Below the pieces are notes generated by a model. That model ran no database searches and had not been told where the DNA came from. It saw nothing but the letters and a program-made list of their open reading frames with translations. A program made the translations under genes and the position numbers. Below, piece by piece: positions 16,599-24,390 of a DNA stretch of 64,000 nucleotides. The DNA is from Microbispora sp. H13382. Its GTDB lineage: Bacteria; Actinomycetota; Actinomycetes; Streptosporangiales; Streptosporangiaceae. How positions within the stretch are numbered: position 1 is the stretch's first letter; each line of letters opens with the position of its first letter. The DNA lies in NCBI RefSeq assembly GCF_014161445.1, contig NZ_JABBXA010000001.1, forward strand, positions 496,001 through 560,000, given 5' to 3'.

Positions 16599-17614
16599 TG
16601 ACTGTGATGCGGCGTCACGCCGATGTCTGGCTGTTCCTCCTCGTCGCGTTCGCGGCCTCGTGGCTGATCGCGCTGCCCGTGTGGCTGGGGGCCGCCCCGC
16701 TCGGCGCGGCCGCCTTCCAGATCCTCGGCATCCTGATCATGTTCACGCCCTCCCTCGGCGTACTGGCCGTGTGGCTCACCCGGCGGCGCGGCACGACGGC
16801 GCGGCGGTGGGCGCGGGCGACGGGGCTCACGTTCGGCCCGCGGCGGGGGAGGACCGTCGCGCTCCTGGCGGCGGCCCTGCTCGGCGTGCCGCTTCTCGTG
16901 GCCGTCGCCCTGCTGGTCAGCGCCGCCGTGGGGGTGGTGCGCCTCGACGTCGCCGGGCTGAGCCTCTACCGCGCGCAACTGGCCGCGGTCCTCGACCAGG
17001 TGCCGCTGGACCCGAAGGTCCTGTACGTCGTCCAGGTCGTGCAGGCCGTGCTGCTCGCCCCGATCCTCAACGCGATCCCCGCGCTCGGGGAGGAGTGGGG
17101 CTGGCGGGGCTGGCTGCTGCCGCGCCTGCTGGGCGACCCGGCGGTCTCGCCCCCGGCGGCGGGGGAGCCCGGCACTGTAGAGCCCGGCGCTGTGGAACCC
17201 GGCGCTGTGGAACCCGGCGCTGTGGAACCCGGCACCGGGGAGTGGCGGCCCGCCCGGGTGTGGCCCGCGCTGGTGCTGTCCGGCGTGATCTGGGGCCTGT
17301 GGCACGCCCCGCTCACGCTCAAGGGGTACAACTACCCGGCGCTCGGCGCCTGGGCGGCGGTGCTGTTCGTCGGCTTCTGCGTCATATTCGGGGCGCTGCT
17401 CGGCTGGGTGCGGCTGCGCTCGCGCAGCGTGTGGCCCGCGGTCGCCGCGCACGCCTCGGTGAACGCCACGACCGGCCTGGCGCTGCTCCTCGGCGACGCG
17501 GCGGACCCGCCGAACCCGGCGCTCGCCGGGATCAGCGGGATCGTCGGCTGGGTGCTGCTCGCGGCCGTCGTCCTCGTCGTCTACCGGCTGCGCCCCGTCG
17601 CCGTGCCGCGCTGA
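16598..17614 (+). CDS. CPBP family intramembrane metalloprotease with a repeat insertion
   Basis: A 338-residue membrane protein of the CPBP (Rce1-like/Abi) family. Motif 1 is EEWGWRG (Glu165, Glu166, Arg170), motif 2 is GLWHAPL (His236), and motif 3 is AHASVNATTG (His285, Asn289), so the catalytic set is complete. Between motifs 1 and 2 there is an inserted run of five EPG-type pentapeptides (residues 190-214) encoded by 15-base tandem repeats. ATG 16598 overlaps the preceding stop; GTG 16604 or ATG 16607 are better spaced from the AAAGG ribosome site. Last gene of the GntR operon. Confidence 0.85.
   Translation: MTVMRRHADVWLFLLVAFAASWLIALPVWLGAAPLGAAAFQILGILIMFTPSLGVLAVWLTRRRGTTARRWARATGLTFGPRRGRTVALLAAALLGVPLLVAVALLVSAAVGVVRLDVAGLSLYRAQLAAVLDQVPLDPKVLYVVQVVQAVLLAPILNAIPALGEEWGWRGWLLPRLLGDPAVSPPAAGEPGTVEPGAVEPGAVEPGAVEPGTGEWRPARVWPALVLSGVIWGLWHAPLTLKGYNYPALGAWAAVLFVGFCVIFGALLGWVRLRSRSVWPAVAAHASVNATTGLALLLGDAADPPNPALAGISGIVGWVLLAAVVLVVYRLRPVAVPR
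17165..17239 (+). repeat. 15-base tandem repeat (5 units) inside the CPBP protease gene
   Basis: Five in-frame copies of a unit close to GAACCCGGCGCTGTG encode EPGTV/EPGAV/EPGTG pentapeptides. Units 3 and 4 are identical, which suggests recent expansion. A similar 15-base unit is found at 44379-44453. Confidence 0.9.
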
Positions 17615-17640
17615 CGCGCACATCCCCGGGCGGCCCCCGG

Positions 17641-17670
17641 CGTCACAGCAGCAGGCGTCACAGCAGCAGG
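17641..17670 (-). repeat. 15-base direct duplication at the cobS stop codon
   Basis: CGTCACAGCAGCAGG occurs twice in tandem. The proximal copy carries the cobS stop codon and last codons; the distal copy repeats the stop downstream. The duplication leaves the protein unchanged. Confidence 0.85.
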
Positions 17671-18617
17671 ACGGCGGCCAGCAGCGTCACCGTGGTGGCC
17701 GTCTCCACGAGGGCGCCGAGCACGTCGCCCGTGACGCCGCCCAGCCGCCGTACGGCCCGGCGGCGCAGCAGCGCGGCGGCCCCCAGCCCGGCGGCCATCG
17801 CCAGCAGCAGTCCGGCGGGCGCGAGCAGGTACGGGTCGACGGTCACGTGGGACAGCAGACCGGTGGGCCGGGGACCCGCGGCGAGGGTCCCCCCGTTGAC
17901 CGATGTGGGGTAGCCGTAGTCGTTGCCGAGGCGGTCGAAGCCGGCGGGGAACAGCGCGCCGAGGTCCAGGACGACCCGGGTCCCGTCGGCGGCCGGCACG
18001 CAGAAGGCCGGTGCGCCGATCGCCGCCACCAGGGCGAGCACCGCCACGACGGCGGCAGACGCGAAGGTGGCCCCGATCGCGGCGCCCCGCCGTACGGTGC
18101 CGGCGACGAGCGCGCCGAGGCCGGTGGGCCGGGCCGGGGGCACGCCCTCGCGGCAGGCCCACGTGACGGCCAGCCGACCGGTCACCGCGGCCGCCACCAG
18201 CGCGACCCAGGCGACGGCGTCGCCCCGCGACAGCGCGGCCACCTGGACGAGCAGGGCGATCACGGCGGCGACGACCCCGAACGGGCCGATGTCGGAGCGC
18301 TTCATCACCTCCAGCGCCCCGTCGGACGGCTTGCCGCTGCCGAGCCCGTCGGCCAGGTCCGCGAGTCCGTCGAGATGCAGGGCCCGCGTCAGCCACGCGA
18401 GCGCGCCCACCGCGAGGACGGCGCCGAGCAGCGGCGAGCCCGACATCGCACCGGTGGCGACGAGCACCACGGCCCCGGCCAGGCCGAGGAGCACACCGAC
18501 GAAAGGCGCCAGCGCCATGGCGCGTCCCACTACGACGCGACCGGCCTCCACTGGCCGTACGGGGAGGATCGTGAGCGTCCCGACCGCGAACCGCCAGGCC
18601 GCGCCAATCCCGTTCAT
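17658..18617 (-). CDS. cobS: Adenosylcobinamide-GDP ribazoletransferase (cobalamin synthase)
   Basis: A 319-residue integral membrane enzyme that joins adenosylcobinamide-GDP to alpha-ribazole in the last part of cobalamin synthesis. The start (WRFAVGTLTILPV) and the metal-binding HLDGLADLADG motif (81-91) with MKRSDIGPFG are diagnostic. The usual length is about 250; here residues 202-262 form an extra, non-hydrophobic loop between the last helices (with LFPAGFDRLGNDYGY). The ATG at 18617 starts MNGIGAAWRF. It lies downstream of cobU with a 143-base gap. No cobalamin riboswitch is seen. Confidence 0.93.
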   Translation of the reverse strand: MNGIGAAWRFAVGTLTILPVRPVEAGRVVVGRAMALAPFVGVLLGLAGAVVLVATGAMSGSPLLGAVLAVGALAWLTRALHLDGLADLADGLGSGKPSDGALEVMKRSDIGPFGVVAAVIALLVQVAALSRGDAVAWVALVAAAVTGRLAVTWACREGVPPARPTGLGALVAGTVRRGAAIGATFASAAVVAVLALVAAIGAPAFCVPAADGTRVVLDLGALFPAGFDRLGNDYGYPTSVNGGTLAAGPRPTGLLSHVTVDPYLLAPAGLLLAMAAGLGAAALLRRRAVRRLGGVTGDVLGALVETATTVTLLAAVLLL

Positions 18618-18760
18618 GCCACCCCCTCGCCTGGCGGCTCGGGGTTCGGTCGTGCCGGAGGCGCGCAATCCAGCACCTCGCGAATCGCGCTGTGCTTACT
18701 GATTCGCTCGCTCCGCTCGCTCATGCGAGGTTCGTCGGACACGAGGGCAAAGCGTAGTTC

Positions 18761-19825
18761 TCACGGGGGCAACGGGACGACCCGGCCGGCGATCACCAGG
18801 GCGACGTCCTCGGACTCGCGGGCGAGGGCCTGGTTGAGGCGGCCGAGCGCGTCGCGGAACAGCCGTCCGGCGGGGGTGGCCGGGATCACCCCGAGGCCCA
18901 CCTCGTCGCTGACCGCCACCACGCGGGCGCGGGTGCCGCGCCAGGCGGCAACCAGCGCGTCGCACCGCCGCGCCACCCGGCCGAGCGCCGGGCGGTGGTC
19001 GTCCGCGGCCGTGCCGTCCGGCCAGGCGGCGCACTCGTCGAACACGGCCGCCAGCCAGGTGCCGATCCCATCGACGAGGAACGTCCCCGAGGCGGCGGAC
19101 AGGACGGCCACGAGGTCGGTGGTCTCCACGGTGTGCCAGTGCGCCGGGCGCCGCTCCCGGTGGGCCCGTACGCGGGCGAGCCAGGCCGGGTCGTCGCCGC
19201 CGGAGGGCCCGGTGGCGACGTAGGTCACCTCGGGTTCGGCGGCCAGGCGGAGTTCGGCCTCCTCGGACTTGCCGGACCGCGACCCCCCGAGCAGCAGTGT
19301 GCGGCGTGGCGGCGCGCCGCCACGCCGCACGCTGAGCGCCGCCTCCGCGCTCGCCGTGCCGGCCGTGTCCACGACGGTCCCGTCGGGGACGACCGTCGCG
19401 CCCCAGAAGCCGAGTCGGCGGGCCAGTTCGTCCTCGCTCGTGACACGGTGGTCGAGACGCACCGCGATGATCCGCGTCGCGGGCGTGACCCGTCCGCGAC
19501 GGCGCAGGTCGCCCAGCCGCTCCGGCCGGTCGGGCAGGTCCATGAGCACCACGTCGAAGGGCGCGTCCTCATCCCGCGCTCCGGCGGACGGTCCCACGGA
19601 GCAGAGCAGGCGGCCGCCGTCCGGTCCGGTGAGCTCGCAGCCGTCGGCGGTGTGGCGGATCCGGTAGCCGCCGGGCGGGCGGGCGTCCGTGAGCCGTACG
19701 CGGCCGTCGACCACGACGGACAGGGGGCGGCGATGGCCGGGGGCGAGCCGGCCGCAGGACGCGCAGGGACAGCCGGGGGCGGGCCAGCCGTCCGGGCCTC
19801 CGGTCCCCTCCAGACGGACCTCCAT
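18761..19825 (-). CDS. cobU: Adenosylcobinamide kinase/guanylyltransferase with an N-terminal extra domain
   Basis: A 354-residue protein. The C-terminal half (about 175-354) is CobU/CobP: P-loop LLLGGSRSGKS (177-187), the HRERRPAHW segment with the expected guanylylated histidine, and VVAVSDEVGLGVIP. The first 170 residues resemble a metallo-hydrolase-like domain fused to CobU in several actinobacteria (GTGGPDGWPAPGCPCASC). It lacks the HxHxDH zinc motif of active beta-lactamase-fold enzymes, so it is probably non-catalytic. ATG 19825 has a good AGAGGA upstream. It phosphorylates and guanylylates adenosylcobinamide for CobS. Confidence 0.88.
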   Translation of the reverse strand: MEVRLEGTGGPDGWPAPGCPCASCGRLAPGHRRPLSVVVDGRVRLTDARPPGGYRIRHTADGCELTGPDGGRLLCSVGPSAGARDEDAPFDVVLMDLPDRPERLGDLRRRGRVTPATRIIAVRLDHRVTSEDELARRLGFWGATVVPDGTVVDTAGTASAEAALSVRRGGAPPRRTLLLGGSRSGKSEEAELRLAAEPEVTYVATGPSGGDDPAWLARVRAHRERRPAHWHTVETTDLVAVLSAASGTFLVDGIGTWLAAVFDECAAWPDGTAADDHRPALGRVARRCDALVAAWRGTRARVVAVSDEVGLGVIPATPAGRLFRDALGRLNQALARESEDVALVIAGRVVPLPP

Positions 19826-19988
19826 GCCGTTCCTCTCCAGCGTCTCGGGTGCTCGGGCGGCCCCGACCCTAGCCGCGCCGCGGGGGGAGGTGGAGGCCGG
19901 GGCGGAGAGGATAGGGTCCGGCTGCACGGCCTTTGTGCCGTACCGGTCCCGGCGCGGGGACGGCGAGGAGTCGAAGGAGCGGGTGCGG

Positions 19989-20195
19989 ATGATTTGGCGG
20001 TGGCGTTACGAGGACGCGAACGGCGGCGAGGTCACGGACCGGCCGCTGCCGAGGGAGATCTTCTCCAGCCAGTCCGACGCGGAGTCGTGGCTGGGGGAGA
20101 GCTGGCGTGAGCTGCTCGAGGCCGGTGTCGAGCAGGTCACGCTCATGGAGGACGAGCGGGTCGAATACTCGGGGATGTCCCTGCGCGCCGAGTGA
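19989..20195 (+). CDS. Conserved small acidic protein of unknown function
   Basis: A 68-residue protein beginning MIWRWRYEDANGGEV, then SQSDAESWLGESW and a beta-strand with VEQVTLMEDERVEYSG. I recall similar short proteins in many actinobacteria but know no function. It is acidic, has no membrane segment and no cysteine. The ATG is within GTGCGGATG; the upstream purine-rich GAAGGAGCGGG gives a ribosome site. It is monocistronic: divergent from cobU and followed by a hairpin. Confidence 0.7.
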   Translation: MIWRWRYEDANGGEVTDRPLPREIFSSQSDAESWLGESWRELLEAGVEQVTLMEDERVEYSGMSLRAE

Positions 20196-20206
20196 GCCGG
20201 GCGGGG

Positions 20207-20236
20207 GCCGGGACCCGCGACGGGCGCGGTCCCGGC
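20207..20236. terminator. Hairpin between convergent genes
   Basis: GCCGGGACC and GGTCCCGGC form a perfect 9-base-pair stem 11 bases past the small-protein stop, between it and the convergent aldo/keto reductase gene. Confidence 0.6.
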
Positions 20237-20276
20237 ACCCGCTACGACGCCGCCCCGGTGGGACGGGAGCCGGGGA

Positions 20277-21275
20277 TCAGGGGCGCGCGGACGGGCTGAC
20301 GGTCTTGCCCGGGTCGCGCTCGACGACCGGCCCGAGGACGTCGTCGATCTTCTTGAGCACCTCGGCGTCGAGCTTCACGCCCGAGGCCTTCACGTTGTCG
20401 CGCACCTGCTCGGGCCTGGTGGCGCCGACGATGGCCGACGACACGTTGGGGTTCTGCAGCACCCACGCCACGGCCAGCTGGGCCATCGTCAGCCCGAGGT
20501 CGGCCGCGATCGGCTTGAGGTCCTGCACCCGGCGCAGCACGTCGTCGTCCATCAGCCGGCTGATGAAGCCGGAGCCCGCGGGGTCGGTGGCGCGGGACCC
20601 GGCCGGCGGCGGCTGCCCGGGCAGGTACTTGCCGGTCAGCACGCCCTGCGCGATCGGCGACCAGACGATCTGGCCCAGGCCCTCCTTCTCGCACAGCGGC
20701 ACGACCTCGGCCTCGATGACCCGCCAGAGCATCGAGTACTGCGGCTGGTTGGACACCAGCCGGTCGAAGCCCATCTCATCGGCGATCTTCAAGGCCCGGG
20801 CGATCTGGTCGGCCGACCACTCGCTCACACCGACGTACAGCACCTTGCCCTGGCGCACGAGGTCGTCGAAGGCCCGCAGGGTCTCTTCGAGCGGCGTCTC
20901 GACGTCGAAGCGGTGCGCCTGGTAGAGGTCGACGTAGTCGGTCTGGAGCCGGCGGAGCGACCCGTTGATCGACTCCATGATGTGCTTGCGGGACAGTCCC
21001 CGGTCGTTCCTGCCCTCGCCGGTGGGCCAGTAGACCTTCGTGAAGATCTCCAGCGACTCGCGGCGCACGCCCTTGAGCGCGCGGCCGAGGACATCCTCCG
21101 CCCTGGTCCCGGCGTAGACGTCGGCGGTGTCGAAGGTGGTGACACCCTCGTCGAGAGCCGCGCGGACGCACTCGACGGCGGCGTCCTCCTCCACCTGCGA
21201 CCCATGGGTGATCCAGTTGCCGTAGCTGATCTCGCTGACCATGAGGCCACTGCGGCCAAGATGACGGTATTCCAT
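20277..21275 (-). CDS. Aldo/keto reductase (Kv-beta-like)
   Basis: A 332-residue TIM-barrel NADPH-dependent oxidoreductase. The catalytic set is in place: TFDTADVYAG (Asp, Tyr), IFTKVYW (Lys) and DLYQAHRFD (His). The pattern MEYRHLGRSGLMVSEISYG and the C-terminal SSAIVGATRPEQVRDN are typical of the voltage-gated potassium channel beta-subunit-like group. The substrate is unknown. Start ATG 21275. No operon partner is evident. Confidence 0.9.
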   Translation of the reverse strand: MEYRHLGRSGLMVSEISYGNWITHGSQVEEDAAVECVRAALDEGVTTFDTADVYAGTRAEDVLGRALKGVRRESLEIFTKVYWPTGEGRNDRGLSRKHIMESINGSLRRLQTDYVDLYQAHRFDVETPLEETLRAFDDLVRQGKVLYVGVSEWSADQIARALKIADEMGFDRLVSNQPQYSMLWRVIEAEVVPLCEKEGLGQIVWSPIAQGVLTGKYLPGQPPPAGSRATDPAGSGFISRLMDDDVLRRVQDLKPIAADLGLTMAQLAVAWVLQNPNVSSAIVGATRPEQVRDNVKASGVKLDAEVLKKIDDVLGPVVERDPGKTVSPSARP

Positions 21276-21340
21276 GGTTCTGACCCTAGGTCATCCCGCC
21301 GGGACAGCCCATCGATGTGGTTCGCGGTAGGGTGCCCGGC

Positions 21341-22492
21341 GTGCGCCGGTTGATCGTTTCCCGCCCTGTACGACTGGCTCTGGCCGTCGCGCTGGTCGCC
21401 GGTGTCGCCGCCGGGCTGGTCGTCGCCGCGCGCCGCCGCCGTGCCGCCGCGCCGGTGCCGCCCGGTCCGCGTCCGGCCCCGCGGCGGGACGCGGCAGACC
21501 CCGCCGGGAGCGGCCCCGAGCCGGTGCTCGGGTGGCCCACGTCGGATGACCTCGAGAGATACGACCGGCCGGAGGGCGGCGCGCCGATCGCCCGTCTCCT
21601 CGCCGGGCTTCCCCGGATCGGGCGGCCGCGCGGGACGAAGGCGCGCCGGTGGACGGCCGCGCTCGTCGCGCTCGGCCTGCTGGCCCTCGGTGCGCAGATG
21701 CTGGACAACGCGGTGTTCGGCCCGGAGCCCGGGCCGTCGTTCGGCTGGACGGCGTACGCGGGAGACGACGTCGAGCCATGTCTCGCGGACGGTTGCCCGG
21801 TGGCGGGGAACCAGCTGCCACCGGGCTACCGCCCCTGTCCCGCGTCCGGTTGCGGCGTGGTGCGGGACCCGGTGCCGTCCGCCGGCCCCGTCGCCGAGGT
21901 GCCCGCGGTGGGGCCGCCGCCGTCCCGCGACCCCGCGTGCGCGCTCGGGCGGACGGGCTCCACGACCCCGGTCGTACGGCCGATCTCCCGCCGGGTGACG
22001 GCCGCGGTGAACCGCCAGTGGCGGCGGATAGAGAAGTGGCTGAAGGCGCACGCGCCGAAGACGTACGCCTCGCTGAACAAGCCGGCCGGCCCCCGGCTGG
22101 TGGCCAAGGCCGAGGCGCGAATCGGGAGGCCCATCCCCGACTCGCTGCGGGCCTCGCTGCTGCGCCACGACGGCGCACGCGGGATGGCGGCGTTCCGGTT
22201 TCCGACGAGCCACGCGATCATGGGCGCGCGCGGACTTGTCGCGTCCTGGCCGGAGGCCTGCGAGATGGGCGAAGGCATCCCCCTCGCCTACGACCCCGAC
22301 TTCGGCGACTATCTCGTGACGAACTCCGCCACCGGCGGCGTGGGCTTCGCCGACCCGGAGTCGCCGTACTTCGAGGACGAGTGGTCGTCGTACTACGCGC
22401 TGCTCAAGACCACGGCGGACGCCCTCGCCGGCGGCCACCCCGTAGACGGGTCGGTGCCGGTGGTGCGCGAGGGCGCCCTGCAGTGGGAGTGA
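21341..22492 (+). CDS. Membrane-anchored SMI1/KNR4-like domain protein
   Basis: A protein of about 383 residues. Two hydrophobic segments (about residues 8-28 and 105-122 from GTG 21341) flank a basic/proline-rich cytosolic stretch. Between 135 and 215 there is a Cys- and Pro-rich section with CLADGCP and CPASGCG. The C-terminal 180 residues (from RRIEKWLKAHAP through IGRPIPDSLRASLLRHDGA) have the SMI1/KNR4 (SUKH) pattern with a Trp/Asp-rich end. SUKH proteins often act as immunity proteins or binding modules. No toxin gene lies beside it. GTG 21317 and 21332 are alternative starts. Confidence 0.65.
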   Translation: MRRLIVSRPVRLALAVALVAGVAAGLVVAARRRRAAAPVPPGPRPAPRRDAADPAGSGPEPVLGWPTSDDLERYDRPEGGAPIARLLAGLPRIGRPRGTKARRWTAALVALGLLALGAQMLDNAVFGPEPGPSFGWTAYAGDDVEPCLADGCPVAGNQLPPGYRPCPASGCGVVRDPVPSAGPVAEVPAVGPPPSRDPACALGRTGSTTPVVRPISRRVTAAVNRQWRRIEKWLKAHAPKTYASLNKPAGPRLVAKAEARIGRPIPDSLRASLLRHDGARGMAAFRFPTSHAIMGARGLVASWPEACEMGEGIPLAYDPDFGDYLVTNSATGGVGFADPESPYFEDEWSSYYALLKTTADALAGGHPVDGSVPVVREGALQWE

Positions 22493-22531
22493 GGCTCCCG
22501 GGTCGGACGGGCGCTCAGACGGCCGCCGGGG

Positions 22532-23167
22532 TCACTTCTTCGCGCCCGCCGTGTCCTTGACGGCGACCGGGATGCCGCCGGGCAGGACCGTGGGCTTGGG
22601 GAAGCGCAGGCGGCGCATCTGGGACGAGCGCATCGCCGCGTAGAAGCCCACGCCCTTGAGGTCCTCGCCCGGGAACTTCGCCGCCGCCTCCTTCTTCACC
22701 TTCGAGGCCACGTAGAACGAGCTCGCCAGCACGAGCACCATCACGACCGGCAGGGACAGCGAGTAGACCGTGATGACCGCGGCGCGGACCGGGATCGGGA
22801 ACGGCACCATCGACAGCAGCATGATGACGAACACGACGGGCAGGAAGTACTGCCCGGGCAGCCGCCGCGAGTCCACCCAGTCGCGGGCGAACTTGCGCAC
22901 CGGGCCGCGGTCGCGCGCCGGAAGCGCTCGTTCGTCGCCGCGCAGCAGGGCCTCGCGCTGCTTGCTGCGGAGCGCCTTGTCGCGCTCGCGCGCCAGGCGG
23001 TAGGCCTCCTTGCGGTTGGCCGGAGCGGTCACCGGGGAGCGGCGGCGGCCCTGCGCCTCGCTCCGCTTCGGGGTGGGACGGCCCTTCCCCGGGGTGCCGT
23101 GGGGCTTAGGATCCTCTACAGGGACGGGGGAGTCCTCCGCGGAGGTCTGAGTGCGACGTCGGAACAC
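22532..23167 (-). CDS. DUF3043 family membrane protein
   Basis: A 211-residue actinobacterial protein with a basic, disordered N-terminal half (1-105, with KGRPTPKRSEAQGRRR) and two transmembrane helices (about 107-124 and 130-152), then a basic C-terminal region. This matches DUF3043. The function is unknown. GTG 23167. It is divergent from the pspA operon; in my knowledge this neighbourhood is common in actinobacteria. Confidence 0.85.
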   Translation of the reverse strand: MFRRRTQTSAEDSPVPVEDPKPHGTPGKGRPTPKRSEAQGRRRSPVTAPANRKEAYRLARERDKALRSKQREALLRGDERALPARDRGPVRKFARDWVDSRRLPGQYFLPVVFVIMLLSMVPFPIPVRAAVITVYSLSLPVVMVLVLASSFYVASKVKKEAAAKFPGEDLKGVGFYAAMRSSQMRRLRFPKPTVLPGGIPVAVKDTAGAKK

Positions 23168-23314
23168 GTGGCTCAGCCTACCTGGAGTGCAACTTAGTGA
23201 CGCCCTCGCGCGTTATGCGTAGGGTGAACCCAGGCGGCTACGCCGCCTGACAAGGGGCTTGAGACGGCTGGGATCACCCACGCACAACCTTGGAGAAGGG
23301 GACGGCCGACGCGC
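23168..23314. promoter_or_regulatory. Divergent promoter region of pspA and the DUF3043 gene
   Basis: A TATGCGTAGGGT stretch near 23213-23224 and an AGGCGGC-TAC-GCCGCCT hairpin (23232-23248) lie in the probable pspA 5' leader. A purine-rich GGAGAAGGGG lies about 15 bases before the pspA start. I do not see a clear operator. Confidence 0.35.
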
Positions 23315-24115
23315 ATGAGCGTGATGAAGAGACTTTCCATGATCTTCAAGTCCAAGGCCAACAAGGCCCTGGACAAAATGGAGGATCCGCGGGAGACGCT
23401 GGACTATTCCTATCAGCGCCAGCTCGAGTTGCTGCAGAAGGTCCGCCGAGGCGTGGCAGACGTGGCCACCAGCCGCAAGCGGGTGGAGCTGCAGATCAAC
23501 CAGCTCGAAGGGCAGGCCGCCAAGCTGGAGAACCAGAGCAGGCAGGCCCTGTCGGCCGGGCGCGAGGACTTGGCCCGTGAGGCGCTGACCCGCCGCAACG
23601 GCCTCAACGCCCAGATCGCCGACCTGCGAATCCAATACAGCAACCTTCAGGGCGAGGAGGAGAAGCTCACCCTCGCCAGCCAGCGGCTGCAGGCCAAGGT
23701 CGACTCCTTCCGTACGAAGAAGGAGACCATCAAGGCCACCTACACGGCGGCCGAGGCCCAGACGCGGATCAACGAGGCGTTCTCCGGAATCTCCGAGGAG
23801 ATGGGCGACGTCGGCCTGGCGATCCAGCGCGCGGAGGACAAGACGGCGCAGATGCAGGCGCGCGCGGGCGCGATCGACGAGCTGCTGGCCAGCGGCGCGC
23901 TGGACGACTTCACCGGGCAGCGTGACGACATCCAGGCCGAGCTCGACCGCATGGGCGCCGGCTCGGACGTGGAGCTGGAGCTCGCCAAGATGAAGGCCGA
24001 GCTCGGCCAGGGCCCGGCGCCCAGGAGCGCCATCGAGCCCGGCCAGCAGGGTCAGGCGGCCCCGTCCGGTCAGCAGCACACGCAGCAGCTGCGTCAGCCG
24101 GGGGAGGGACTGTGA
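23315..24115 (+). CDS. pspA: PspA/IM30 family envelope stress protein
   Basis: A 266-residue, almost wholly alpha-helical protein. The N-terminal amphipathic helix (MSVMKRLSMIFKSKANKALD) and DPRETLDYSYQRQLELLQ are PspA hallmarks; a long coiled coil covers about 30-220; the tail is Gln/Pro-rich and disordered. PspA forms membrane-repair assemblies of the ESCRT-III superfamily. It heads a four-gene operon in which each stop overlaps or nearly touches the next start, with PspAA, an HtpX-type protease and PspAB. Confidence 0.93.
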   Translation: MSVMKRLSMIFKSKANKALDKMEDPRETLDYSYQRQLELLQKVRRGVADVATSRKRVELQINQLEGQAAKLENQSRQALSAGREDLAREALTRRNGLNAQIADLRIQYSNLQGEEEKLTLASQRLQAKVDSFRTKKETIKATYTAAEAQTRINEAFSGISEEMGDVGLAIQRAEDKTAQMQARAGAIDELLASGALDDFTGQRDDIQAELDRMGAGSDVELELAKMKAELGQGPAPRSAIEPGQQGQAAPSGQQHTQQLRQPGEGL

Positions 24116-24390
24116 TCGTCAGAATCATGGGTGAGGGACAGGTCGAGATCGGCGCCGCCGACATCGACGTCCTGAACGAGCTCGACAGCGAGCTGGAAGC
24201 CGCGATCGAGTCGGACGACGAGGACGATTTCCGCACGAAGCTCCACGCCCTCCTCGACAAGGTGCGTCACGTGGGCAAGGCCCTGCCGGACGACTCGCTG
24301 GAGCCGTCCGAGCTGATCCTGCCGCCGGCCGACGCCTCGATCGAGGAAGTGCGGGAGATGCTCGGGGACACCGGGCTCATTCCCGGCTGA
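24112..24390 (+). CDS. pspAA: PspA-associated protein PspAA
   Basis: A 92-residue protein starting IVRIMGEGQVEI, with an acidic middle (DDEDDFRTKLHALLDKVR) and ending in a Pro/Asp-rich tail. These features match the PspAA domain, a known PspA partner in actinobacteria and other phyla. The GTG start overlaps the pspA stop (GTGA), and its stop overlaps the htpX start (TGATG), so stoichiometric synthesis is expected. Confidence 0.85.
   Translation: MIVRIMGEGQVEIGAADIDVLNELDSELEAAIESDDEDDFRTKLHALLDKVRHVGKALPDDSLEPSELILPPADASIEEVREMLGDTGLIPG

Noticed and set aside
17165-17239. CRISPR-like array or a transposon end
   Set aside because: Units are contiguous and in frame with the protease; no spacers or terminal inverted repeats.
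17615-19990. Cobalamin riboswitch in front of cobU or cobS
   Set aside because: I looked for the conserved B12-box (GCCACTG-type) and did not find it upstream of either gene.
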